From positions 27,336,254-27,400,253 of the forward strand of contig OZ025260.1 in assembly GCA_964019135.1 (NCBI GenBank): DNA of 64,000 nt, given 5' to 3'. The translations under genes were made by a program, and so were the position numbers. This DNA is from Arenicola marina (lineage: Eukaryota; Annelida; Polychaeta; Arenicolidae). Shown here one piece after another: positions 44,528 to 56,099 of the stretch; the stretch's first letter is position 1, and each line of letters begins with the position of its first letter. The notes beneath the pieces are model-generated. The model made no database searches, was not told the origin of the DNA, and saw only the letters and a list, made by a program, of their open reading frames with translations.

Positions 44528-46990
44528 TCTGCGTGTTGGCTACAGAACGTCCTTAAATCAAGTCTACGTGGGGAGAACAGGGACAATGTAATGTGTTATT
44601 TAAGACAATGATTTCGCCGTTACGCCATGTAGGCCTACTCAGGTTGCCATGGATATCATATTAGCAAATATGATTTCGTTGTCTTGGCCTTGTACTTTTG
44701 GGATTAACCCTACCGCCGGTGAGAACAAATATAGCACCAAATATTGGGTACATTATAACACATTTCCGGAGCAGTAATATTTATTTTAAATGTTATGGTA
44801 AGTAGGCGATTGCGCATAAAATGTTGTTTACTTTTCAGATGATTGGGTCGGAAACAATGTGTCTTACATCACACATCTATATGTAATGCCCTGATATAAT
44901 GCACTGCTTTAGTGACCTCAAGCTTTACATGTTTTACTTACTGAGTACCACGGGAAAAGTCTCCCGGCTTGAAGCAGTGTTGGCAGATGTGAACACTCTT
45001 CCTCAAACGTGGGAGTATTTGGCGGGAAGCTGGTTTAAAAACTGGTATAAATTGAACATCAATAAACCGGTCTCGCAGAGTATCCACTTCTCGTCTACCT
45101 GCAATTCTCACAGATACGCGAATCCCAAGCGTAGAACAGGTCATGCGCTGTCGTCCACCTGCAAGTCTCGCAGATCATCGACTCTCCCGAGCGTAAAACG
45201 TTGTCGTTCAGCGAGCCAGTGTCATGGATCGTGCGTTCTCCACCAAGTAATGAGCAATTTGTTCAATTCAATTTCGATCTATAGAATAGGTTTGGCAAAA
45301 ACTCGTGCGACAGAGTCCCAGGTTTAATGATAATATTCAGCTGTCCGTGACGTTATCGGTGAGGTTCATCTGCTTTTCCTTGACGCTCTGGACCAATGGG
45401 AATCATCGGGGGTGTCTTATCGAGATTCCGCCCAACGTCAAGGGGGTGGGGGCGGGATGTCGGGCCGACCGTCTACGGTCACGTCAGTGAGGGGGTGAGA
45501 GAGTGAGGGGGTGAGGGGGTGAGATGGTGAGGGAGTGAGAGGGTGAGGGGGTGAGCGGGTGGGAGGGGCAGCCTAGATCATGGAGGCCTGACAGCATCGA
45601 GAGGGGAATGTTGGGGGAAGCAGGGTAAGAAAGACGATGAAAAGGTCACTCGTCCCGTTGGAGTGGGAAGGGGAGGGAGGGGGAGGGGTAGGCAGATTTA
45701 TAACTTAGTTCTTGTAGTTGGTCAGCAAAGAGCTGTCTTGGCAGCGTTAATATATGGCTCGTTTCCCGATCTGCTTTTAAACGTGAAAGCTTTAAGGCCC
45801 ACTTTTGCTTCCCCTGGTTACACGGGATTGCGTGATCCACCCAGAAACAGGCTAACAATTAACAAACACCACACTGATAAGCGACTCGCCTCGGCGTGGC
45901 TCTGTGCGTCGCTGGGGTCCAAGGCTTAGTTACTTAGAGACGGCGAAACCCGACAGCTCTCAACTGTCGGGTTCGTGTCATTTACAACCCAATTAAACAT
46001 TAGCTGGCTACTTGAACCACCGACAATCGTGATTCGTCTGAAGCCGGCTTCATCAAGGATGTCAAGGATTGATCATCACCAGCCTTCAGGCTTAAACGCT
46101 CCAATCGATGGGCTCAAAGCAAAACTACATGTCCACAACTACACAGTGCGTGCTGCATTAAGGCGCTGGTCTCGGGAAATCTTTTCATTTCCGTTGGCAC
46201 CTCAGCTTATCACCGAGAATATATTCGTAAAATCCTCAAAAATAAAATCTGTCGGTCTATCAGTGAGTAGTATTTCAACTCAAAATTGTACCCGGCGAAG
46301 TGTAAAGGACGGGGTAATTGGCATATATAAGGGTTTTAATTGGTGTACACAATCCGTTAAACCGCTTTAGGTTGTTCTGTCAGCTCAATGTTATTGGCAG
46401 GTTGTGGTGATGTTTAACGCCCGGTTAACCCGTCACTATTTTTGCTCTGATGGCCGGGGCATTGCACTACTATGAAAATAGGCTGTTATTTATTATCACC
46501 AGCAGGCCAAATAGCACTCTTTGATGATAAAACGAGTTGGGTCAAATTCTAGTTTCTATGAGAGACCGTCAAACCCAGCACTTTACTTTACCCCTTAACA
46601 TGATCAAATGTGCTCATACTTCGTCCAGTTTTACCATGTTGTAAGTCACAAAGGTACATGTGCTGTGGGCCTGATGGCCTAGAAAACCATAAAGCTATTT
46701 ATCATTGTGAGGCACCTTATAGCACAGATATCTATGTATCCGCATAGATGTTATTTAGCAAGAAAACAAGACCCCCCCCTCCCCTTCCAGTATAGCAGAA
46801 ACAAGAATGGACTCGTCCACGCTGACGACCCTAGAAACCCGTTTTTATTGAAGTCAAAGAATAGACCGTTCTAGGTACCCCAGGCGATATCTATCGTCCA
46901 AAAAAAGGACACTACGTTTTTCGGATTAGAAAACCGATTCTCGCATGCGTTTACCATGCATTCGTATGGAGTTAGTTCAGGTGCCCGGCT
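44528..46990. other. Unit 3 5' flank of the TRP gene, no gene recognised
   Basis: Near-identical to the unit 1 flank. It contains the GTGAGGGG tract (45485-45570) and the hairpin at 45944-45975. Confidence 0.5.
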
Positions 46991-47004
46991 TCAACGTTTC
47001 TTTT

Positions 47005-47269
47005 TTGGGGGGCCAGCGCGATAGCTCAGTGGGCTAAAGCGCTCGCATTGAGTTCTCTGGCTACCTGAGAGCCTAAAAGCACGTAGATCGGTAGTTCGAG
47101 CCCTGCTGTGGACATGTCTGTGTGGTCGCAGGATAAAGATCCCATGTCTTTCTTTGTAAAGAGTAGGGGGTTACCCCGGAGACATAGCTCCACTCTCCCT
47201 TCCTTCTCCCATTGACGCGATATGACTAAAAGTGGTTAAAGCGTCATAAATAACCAACCAACCAACCAA
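47005..47269 (+). mobile_element. tRNA-derived SINE, unit 3
   Basis: Orthologous to the unit 1 SINE, with TCAACGTTTCTTTT at 46991-47004 and 47270-47283. The text GCGTCATAAATAACC is shared with unit 1 rather than the GCGTCCTAAATAACC of unit 2. Confidence 0.87.
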
Positions 47270-47974
47270 TCAACGTTTCTTTTGCCAGGGATAGGTTGGT
47301 TTTATGGCATTGTCATTTCCAGAACAAACATACAAGATGTCTCTAACAAGTTATGAATTCTGTAAAAAATATATTCCGGAATTATATTTTTAATATATCT
47401 AGACAAAATAGACGCCAGAACGATCATTATTCCGGCACTGAAAACATCAGCCAACCTTGAATATGACCGCGTTCATGCGCGCACGCACAGGCCACAATGC
47501 CCATAGCGTCGTGAAAGTCATTACATTCGCAGGTTGGCATTTATATCAGCTGTTTTCTCGGCTTATCTGCCTCCGTCTCGTTCTTAAAAAGGTATCATTT
47601 GATAGTCAAGATATGTATCTGTACAAAGTGGGTTTATGATTTTAGAAAACACCCTGTTAACCGATGGCAAACTGTTAAAAATGATGCGGCTATAAGTCAG
47701 TACCCGCATTTGGCATGCTATGCAGCGCAGAGCGAGCTAGGGTTGACCCGAAACACGCGCCTGGCAGAATTTCCCCTGAAACGTTCTATTGCACGACGTT
47801 TTCGATGACGTACCCACAACATATATTCAGATCAGATAATATGAAATAAGTCCATAATCATATTTCTTAGATCTTGTAATAACAGTTTACATTTAAATCA
47901 GTACATGAAATCTAATCACAACTGTTTTCAGCGTTCTCAAAATACTATTCTATTCGGCTCTCACCTAACGTTAT

Positions 47975-48423
47975 GGGTGAGTTCGGGTATGCGAGCGGAG
48001 TAGTCGGACTCCGAGGAGTGCTTAACCGAACGTGGAGATTGTGGCTCGATAGCGCGGTCACGTGGTACATCTTACTCCCGGATCTTACTCCCCACTCAGA
48101 GGAGGATCACGAGGATTTCCAACATGGCGTCCAGGCCCAACAATACGTAAAATATGTATAAAGTAGTATTTTGACCTGCAACAAATCTGTAAATAATATT
48201 ATAACAACTAGAATAAAATAATGAACACAACACGTATCCGTGGATTTATTTTATGGTATTGTTTAACGATTTTCATGATTTGTGCGGTTCAGCAAGTGCA
48301 ACATTCACGCGGACCGAGGATTTTGCGTTCGGTTTATCTTGATCCGCACATGAGCGGAAAGTACGAGTGCGCATGCTCCAAATATCTGCGCCGATTACTC
48401 CGGTCGCATATCCGAACTCAACC
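47975..48423. mobile_element. MITE with about 33-bp TIRs, unit 4
   Basis: Same insertion as at 30054 and 39000, with TAT flanks. Confidence 0.82.
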
Positions 48424-49311
48424 TATATGTCGAACGTACAATGCTCGTTTGGCGATCATAGCAGAACGGTGCTGGACAATCCTCTGCTTTCTTCTCCTCG
48501 GACATTTTTGTTAAAGATCCTTTATCTGGCCAGAACATCATTCAGTGACAAATTATTACACATTACGGCATGCTCTGAATGAAATCCGACAAGCGTCATA
48601 ACTTTTTAAAAAACAATACAAGGACAATCAAACCATCACATGGCTAAGAGAGGTCGCTTCCTATCGAATAAAGCAGTTGCCTCGCCTCTTTAGACATCAA
48701 GTAGCGAGTCGAATTGTAAATAGCAAATTAACATCCCAATTTGACTACATCTACAGAGTTTAAACATGGCCGGGTCTGCTCGCAAGAGCGAACTCTATTC
48801 TGCTTTCTGCACAATAGAGATTCTCTAGAGATTAAGTAGGTCAACAGAAAAGTTACACATATCATACCATCATTTACATATATCCAAAATACAAAGATGC
48901 CATGATACGTCAATAGTACACGCCAAATACGTTGTGCAACATGAGATTGATTGAACAAATATCACAATAATCACCACATTTTTAGCTTCTTGTTACATGA
49001 TAAATCCCCTATATCACAGCATAAATTCATTCAGCCAGCTTTGTATCATATATATATATTTAGCATCTTTCTCGTATACAAATTAATAAAAGTAAACTTA
49101 TCGTTTAGAGAAAAATCGTCTTACAGCTGTGCCGCCATGTTAGAGGTCTCATACTTCGGTTCCCCCAATAAGTTGTAACCAAATCTATTTAGGACAGACT
49201 GTCGGTTAACATATGGCCGTGGATAAACATTTGGTGAGGGTAGCTAATACATGGCCAATCCATAGCCAAGCACAAAACGGATCTAAATGGCTCCTACTCA
49301 ACATTCTACAT

Positions 49312-49471
49312 TGCACAAGGTCCGGCTCTGCCGTCCCGGCCCCCGAGTACATTACACAAGGCAAGGTGGATCTGGTTCACTGGGCGGCCCTACCGCCCCG
49401 GCCCTCGAGTACATTACACAAGGCAAGGTGGACCTGGTTCAGTGGGCGGCCCTACCGCCCCGGCCCCAATC
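49312..49471 (+). repeat. Unexpanded 67-bp repeat, unit 4
   Basis: Two to three units beside the TRP copy 4 stop. One unit reads GGCCCTCGAGTACATTACAC. Confidence 0.85.
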
Positions 49472-52400
49472 CTCCGCCGCCAGAACTCTGATAAGCCGTC
49501 CGCATCTGATCCAGACGGTGCTCCAGGCGCTGCAGGACCTTCATGATCTCACACACATCCGCCGAGTACCCGTCCTCCTGTACCTGCTCCATCGGGAGCA
49601 CCATCTGCCAGTGCCGCGTGTCTGGATCGTACGACACCTGGTCTTTGATGATACCGAGACGGGTCAGCAGTCTGCGGATAAAGGGCGCCGACCGCTCGAT
49701 CCGGAGCGCCAGGCGGATGCTCCCGACTCGCCACGTGGTCCCCTCCTTGGACTTGATGTCGTTGTAGGTGTCGGACAGCATGGCGATCAGCAGGTTGAGG
49801 AGGATCACGGTGGACAGCGTGATGTAGAAGCCGTAGACGAAGCGGACGAACCAGATATCGCCTCCAACCTGGCTAAACAGCTGGTCCGCGCTTCCCTCCA
49901 CGAACTGACCCATGCCCAACATCATGTTGTAGCACATAAAGAGGGTGTGCCAGATGGTCGGGTACATCGCAGCCATGCTGGGGACGACCATCAGACAGCA
50001 GTGAATCCCCGCCGCGAAGGCTGTGACGAAGAATGCATAGATAAATATGAACCTGATCATGTCCTTAATGATGATGTACGTCAGCATGATAGAGAAGGCG
50101 TGCATCGACTCGAAGCCCTTGGTGAAGACGATAGAAAAGAGCCAGCCGAAGACGAGACAGGGCACGAGAGGATAGACCTGGTTCCCGTCCTCTAAGCCAT
50201 GGAGCACCACCCACGCCACCTGGCACGCCGCGAACATCAAAGCCGCCATGTGCGACAAATGGGTGAAGACCCAAACCACAATCATCCCGGGAACGGCAGA
50301 AATTATCACATCTCCATGGCAACCCCTCCCCGACCTCCGAAATGAGGACGTCTTACCCCTATAGACGTTTGCGATGGACGCCTTTCGCCAGTTGCGGATG
50401 GCGAAAATGACATGAAGGACCTGGCAGAGAACCAAGATGGCGGGCCAGATCAGGAACAGACTGACAGGAAACATGCGCTGAGGGCTGTGCTTCGCCGCGT
50501 GGTGAGTAAAATTAGAGTATCTATAGTACTCTGCAATCAGCGTAACGGAACGATCAGTGAAAAGAAACATGTAAGCAATATGAAAACACATCAGAAACAG
50601 GTAGATCCACTGGTAACGAGCCCAAAGATTCTGAACCAGCTGCCGGATTGGTACGATATCCAGGAACTGAGTGGCCATGACGTCATCCATGCCATAAGCT
50701 ATGATCTCCAGGCACGATCGGTTATTGGGCGTGTCTTCGTCGTCCATGTCCCCGTCCTCGATGACCCCGACTGTGGATTGGCTGGAGAAAGCCGACTTCT
50801 TCCTCGACGTCGTCTTCACCTTGGACGTGATGGTGTCCGGAGTGATGTTGGTAATGTCGAACTGGAAGCTCTTCCCGCTCCGCCTCTTGTAGACGTCCTT
50901 CGTCTCCAGCATGGCTTTGAAGAGCCCTATCGCCCCCACGGCCACACTGTAAGCCAGGGCGTTGTAGCCAGTGTGGTTGTAGACGTCTGACGTCAGGTAG
51001 AAGAGCGCCTGGCGTCGATACTGAAGGTAGTGGTCGGACCCCTCGTCGGCGTGAGGCAGCTGGTGACAGATGCACCACCACAGGGCCGTGCACCTCTGGA
51101 TGGCGTCATACACGTCCAGCAGCTTGTCCAGCTGGTGGGGCTCCAGCACCAGCTGTTCAGCCAGCTCGTGCAGTACCGTGTTGCCTTGGTCATTCTTCTT
51201 AGCCAGGTCTGCTCCAGTGGCCACCAGGGTCTTCACCATGGTGGCGTCCCCACGCTTGGCACAGATGTGCAGTAAAGTCTCCCCTTCACCATTCTGTTGG
51301 TCGATGTATACCCCCTGTCCCTGTTTGTTGAAGACCTCCAACATTGCCGCTAGGACCTCAGCATGCCCCTCACTGGCAGCTACGTGCAGGGGGTTATTCC
51401 CCTCCTTGTTACGCAGGCTTGGGTTGAGTTGGTTCAGATCACCGATGATCTCCGCTCGGTTGCCATAGGCAGCGATGTGAAGCGCCGTGTTACCCTTGAC
51501 GTCACGCGCGTCCACCAGAGACCAGTTGTTGTTCTTGACAATAGTGTCGACGAGGAGCCGGATGACTTCGGGGGAGGCTGCCCCGGACCAGGCCGCCGCG
51601 TGGAGGGCCGTGTAACCCCGGCCGTTAGTGATATCTAACTTAGACTTCGGGATTAGCACTTGAGCCGCTGCCGCATGACCCTGCGACGCCGCCAAGTGGA
51701 GCGGAGTGTCGCCGTCGTTATTTTGCAGACTGACATCAACGTTGGACAGGAAGTTGCGCAACACCTCCACATGGTTTTTCCGCGCAGCCACGTGTAGGAA
51801 TGTGTTATGGTTCTGGTCGAGACACTTTGGGTCTGTTCCCAGCGTGAAGAGACACTGTATCTTTTCCACGTCTCCCGCCAGCGCCGCCACATGCAGTGGT
51901 GTGCGCCCCTGGGGAAACACCAACTTGCGGCCGCGCATGCGCTTCACTTGGCGGTACAAGCGCACCAAAGTCCTAAGCAGGACGGTATCATCTGTCTCCA
52001 TACCAAAGGACCACATAGTCTGTCCCTGTTTATTGCGACAGTCAATATTGGCGCCATGACGCACCAGCGTCTCTATCACCTCCACGTGACCTGCCTTGAC
52101 GGCCAGTAGCAGCGCTGTGTTGCCGGCGTCGTCTGCCTGGTCCACTGACACGCGGCTCTTCAGCAAGGTCTCCACCACAGTATCGTGGCCGTAGAGCGCC
52201 GCGAAGTGAAGTGCCGTCTGGTTATTGGTGATACGGGTATTTACTTCCCCGCCGTGACTCAGCAATATCTGTAGGATGTCGTCGTAGCCCAGAGCCGCGG
52301 CCAAGACGATGGGCGACACCAGCCCCAGCTTGCGGTTCTGGTGGATGTCGGCTCGGCCCTCGGTGACCAGTACGCGGACGAGGTCGGAGAAGCCGTAGCG

Positions 52401-53449
52401 GACTCCCCAGTAGAGCGGCGTGGACCCCTTGTCGTTCTGGTGGTGTAGGTCGGCCCCCAGCTGTATGAGCCGCCGTACAGTCTCTATGTGATTACCCCGG
52501 GCCGCCCACAGCACCGCCGTGTCGTGCTTGTTATTGGTGTGGTTCACGTCCACCCCGAGTTTGACCAACACCTCCACCATCTTCGTGTTACCGTTCAGCG
52601 CCGCGATGTGAATGGCCGGTAGAGGGCGCGGGCGCTGGCCGGCCGGCTCCATCAGCACCGCTTGTCTCAGGAAGTGAGCTTTAGTCTCACCTGGGCGGAG
52701 CCGGTCCAGAAAGATCTCGGCTAGCTCCAGATACTCGTGTTTCTCCGCCAAGAGATGGAGGCACGTCTTCCTGGACGTGAGTTTCCCGGCCGCCACATCC
52801 AACTCCTGCATCAGGTCCTCCTCCGGTGCGTTCTGGATCATGAACCTGGCCACCGCCTTCTGGTCGTCCTGCAGGGCGCGGTGGAGCGCAGTAGCCGAGT
52901 TATCAGGGTCTCTCAGCTCGGCATCGCTCAGAGACTTCTTGCTGTGCTGGATACGTGTGCACACCTCCTGACACTTAGCAGTGTCATCGCTCTCCACGGC
53001 CTCGAAGAGCTCTTTCCGCAACATCTCCCAACCGGCGTGCCGCTTGAGATCTCCGGAACATGTCTTCACGGCTTCGGGTTCTTCGTCCAGTCGGGCAGCG
53101 TGCGTACGCGGCGGTCGGCTCTGAAATAAAATGACATTTCACTGCAGTGATTTCATTTGCTAAAAAAGCATTAAAGCGCAGAATTTGGGTGCAAAGGTGT
53201 GGAAGCAGACGACAGACTTACTTTGGATGTCACAAGCACAGTCGTCCTTGACTGTTTTGCACTTGGAAGACTAAATTGTACTATTGTACAAGTGTGGCAT
53301 GGTATCAACCAAAGGTAACCGATGCGTCCACGGGTGACAACAAGTGTAATAAATTCACAAGAATGATCTTGATTTCTTACCTTCAGAACTTTGATGAGAG
53401 CTTTGAAGTCGCCGTCCAAATTTGGATTGCTGGGGTCCAGTTGTTCCAT
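49452..53449 (-). CDS. TRPV-related ankyrin-rich channel, copy 4 (1245 aa)
   Basis: Exon 1 is 53449-53381 and exon 2 is 53120-49452; the intron is shortened to 260 bp. It is open throughout, with the same length as the others. The first roughly 125 residues of the main exon differ from copy 1 at about 15 sites (for example EMLRKELFEA, DDTAKCQEVC, HSKKSLSDAEL, DDQKAVARF, NAPEED). The remaining roughly 1080 residues are nearly identical to copy 2, with VEKI, ARKNH, LVLCQ, IANVY and SADVCEI as private changes. This sharp change suggests a conversion or crossover point near 52690-52745. It is the 5'-most gene of the array in minus-strand order. Confidence 0.85.
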
Positions 53450-53525
53450 TCTGGGTGTTGGCTTCAGGACGTCCTTAAATCAAGCCTACGTGGGGAGCAC
53501 CGGGACAATGTAATGTGATATTTAA

Positions 53526-53919
53526 AGTTGCATGTGGAGTTGTTTCGCTGTTTTTGAATGCCAAATTTGCGCATAAGAACACAAACCTAAGGCCTTAAGT
53601 TTCATAACAGACAATAAACACCTACCATATCGCTCACCAATTATCTGCCAATGAGCAAAACATTTCAAATTCATGAATTGTCCGCCACAAAAATGAAAAC
53701 TTGTGCTGATTTGAAACGTCATAAACGTGTGTACACAAGTCGTTTACCGGTGCCACCGACAGGGGGCCCAAGCGCTAAATTATATGAGACAATAGAAGCG
53801 TCCGGAGCGCCACTTTTTCTTTGGCGGTGGCCTTTGACACTGCTTGTGGTCAAAGGTAACATTTCCTGTTTATGTTTATTTTGGTACAGCCGTTGCAACG
53901 GTCAGCTCCACATGTAACT
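53526..53919. mobile_element. MITE with TTAA target duplication, unit 4 only
   Basis: The left end AGTTGCATGTGGAGTTG pairs with the right end CAGCTCCACATGTAACT with two mismatches. TTAA stands directly on both sides (53522-53525 and 53920-53923). The other three units have the uninterrupted site TTATTTAAGRCAATG. TTAA duplication is typical of piggyBac and some Kolobok elements. The 394-bp interior is non-coding. Confidence 0.85.
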
Positions 53920-53923
53920 TTAA

Positions 53924-56010
53924 GATACTGATTTCGCCGTTTCGCCATGTAGGCCTACTCAGGTTGCCATGGATATCATCTTAGCAAATATGATTTCGTT
54001 GTCTTGGCCTGTACTTGTGGGATTAACCCTACCGCCGATGAGAACAAATATAGCACCAAATATTGGGTACATTATAACACATCTCCAGAGCAGTAATATT
54101 TACTTCAAATGTTATGGTAAGTATACGTTATTGCGCATAAAATGTTATTAACTTTTCAGATGATGGGTCGGAAACAATGTGTCTTACATCACACATCTAT
54201 ATGTAATGCCCTGATATAATGCACTGTTTTAGTGACCTCAAGCTTTACATGTTTTACTTACTGAGTACCACGGGAAAAGTGTCCAGGCTTGAAGCAGTGT
54301 TGGCAGATGTGAACACTCTTCCTCAAACGTGGGAGTATTTGGCGGGAAGCTGGTTTAAAAACTGGTATAAATTGAACATCAATAAACCGGTCTCGCAGAA
54401 AATCCACTTCTCGTCCACCTGCAATTCTCACAGATCATCGACTCTCCCGAGCGTAGAACAGGTCATGCGCTGTCGTCCACCTGCAAGTCTCACAGATCAT
54501 CGACTCTCCCGAGCGTAGAACGGTGTCGTTCAGCGGGCCAGTCCAACGGATCGTGCGTTCTCCACCACGTAATGAGCAATGCCTTATCAGGAGAACGCCC
54601 ACCGTCAAGGGGGCGAGGGGGTGAGGGGGTGGAGGGGGGTGGGGGAGCGGGATGTCGGGCCAACCGCCTACGGTCACGTCAGTGAGGGGGTGAGAGGGTG
54701 AGGGGGTGGGAGGGGCGACCTAGTGATGGCGGTGTCGTTCATGAGGGCCTGACAGCATCGAGAGGGGAATGTTGGGGGAAGCAGGGGAAGGAAGACGATG
54801 AGAAGGTCACTCGTCCCGAGGGAGTGGGGAGGGAGGTGGGGGGGGGCAGATGTCTTGGCAGCGTTAATATATGGCTCGTTTCCCGTTCTGCTTTTAACCG
54901 TGAAAGCTTTAAGGCCCACTTTTTCCGAGTGTCTGCTTCCCCTGGTTACAGGGGATCGCGTGATCCACCCAGAAACAGGCTAACAATTAACAAACACCAC
55001 ACTGATAAGCGACTCGCCTCGGCGCGTGGCTCTGTGCGTCGCTGGGTTCCAAGGCTTAGTTACTTAGAGACGGCGAGACCCGACAGCTTTCAACTGTCGA
55101 GTTCGTGTCATTTACAACCCAATTAAACATTAGCTGGCTACTTGAACCACAGAAAATCGTGATTCGTCTGAAGCTGGCTTCATTAAGGATGTCAAGGATT
55201 GATCATAACCAGCCTTCATGCTTAAACGCTTCAATCGATGGGCTCAAAGCAAAACTACATGTCCACAACCATACAATGCGTGCTGCATTAAGGCGCTAGT
55301 CTCGGGAAATCATTTCATTTCCGTTGGCACCTCAGCCTATCACCGAAAATATATTCGTAAAATCCTTAAAAATAAAATCTGTCAGTCTATCAGTGAGTAT
55401 TTTAACTCAGAATTGTAACCAGCGAAGTGTAAAGGACGGGGTAATTGGCATAGATGTGGGTTTTAATTGGTGTAAACAATCAGTTAAGCCGCTTTAGGTT
55501 GTTCTGTCAGCTCAATGTTATTGGCAGGTTGTGGTGATGTTTAACGCCCGCTTAACCTGTCACTATTGTTCACTGATGGCCGGGGCACTGCACTACTACG
55601 GAAATAGGCTGTTATTTGTGACCTGCGCTTTCACCAGCCTGAGGATTGCCAAATAGCACTCTTTGATGATAAAACGAGTTGGGTCAAATTCTAGTTTCTA
55701 TGAGAGACCGTCAAACCCAGCACTTTACTTTACCCCTTAACACGATCAAATGTGCTCATACTTCGTCCAGTTTTACCATGTTGTAAGTCACAAAGGTACA
55801 TGTGCTGTGGGCCTGATGGCCTAGAAAACAATAAAGCTATTTATCATTGTGAGGCACCTTATAGCACAGATATCTATGTATCCGCATAGATGTTATTTAG
55901 CAAGGAAACAAGACCCCCCCCCCCTCCCCATCCAGTATAGCAGAAACAAGAATGGACTCGTCCACGCTGACGACCCTAGAAACCCGTTTTTATTGAAGTC
56001 AAAGAATAGA
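53924..56010. other. Unit 4 5' flank, diverged, no gene recognised
   Basis: Homologous to 26690-28950 but with many substitutions and small indels, such as the loss of the GTAGTTGGTCAGCAAAGAGC segment. It includes a G-rich GTGAGGGG tract at 54606-54715 and a damaged copy of the hairpin near 55075-55106. Confidence 0.5.
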
Positions 56011-56076
56011 GTTTCGAGTTCTTTTATACTTGATGCATGCAATGCATCAAGTATATTTGTACAAAAGGAGTCGAAA
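56011..56076. repeat. Palindrome at the right edge of the array
   Basis: TATACTTGATGCA and TGCATCAAGTATA form a perfect 13-bp inverted repeat around a 5-base spacer (about 56025-56055). The outer GTTTCGA...TCGAAAC arms extend it imperfectly to 66 bp. Homology to the other units stops within a base or two of its left end. Confidence 0.8.
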
Positions 56077-56099
56077 CGCGTGCCTAAGTTCTGCAATAG

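Larger units (their letters stand above)
18713..56010. repeat. Four-unit tandem segmental duplication carrying TRP genes
   Basis: Homologous units start at matching CAACATA-TATTCAGATCAG positions 18713, 29896, 38842 and 47817. Unit lengths are about 11.2, 8.95, 8.98 and 8.2 kb. Unit 1 is long because of an expanded minisatellite. Unit 4 lacks the last roughly 0.95 kb (SINE region) and ends abruptly at 56010 beside a palindrome. The TRP stop codons lie 8972, 8945 and 8976 bp apart. Flanks at the two outer edges are more diverged than the inner units. Confidence 0.95.

Noticed and set aside
53522..53917. Short open frames in the unit 4 insertion
   Set aside because: They lie inside the TTAA-flanked MITE and are non-coding.
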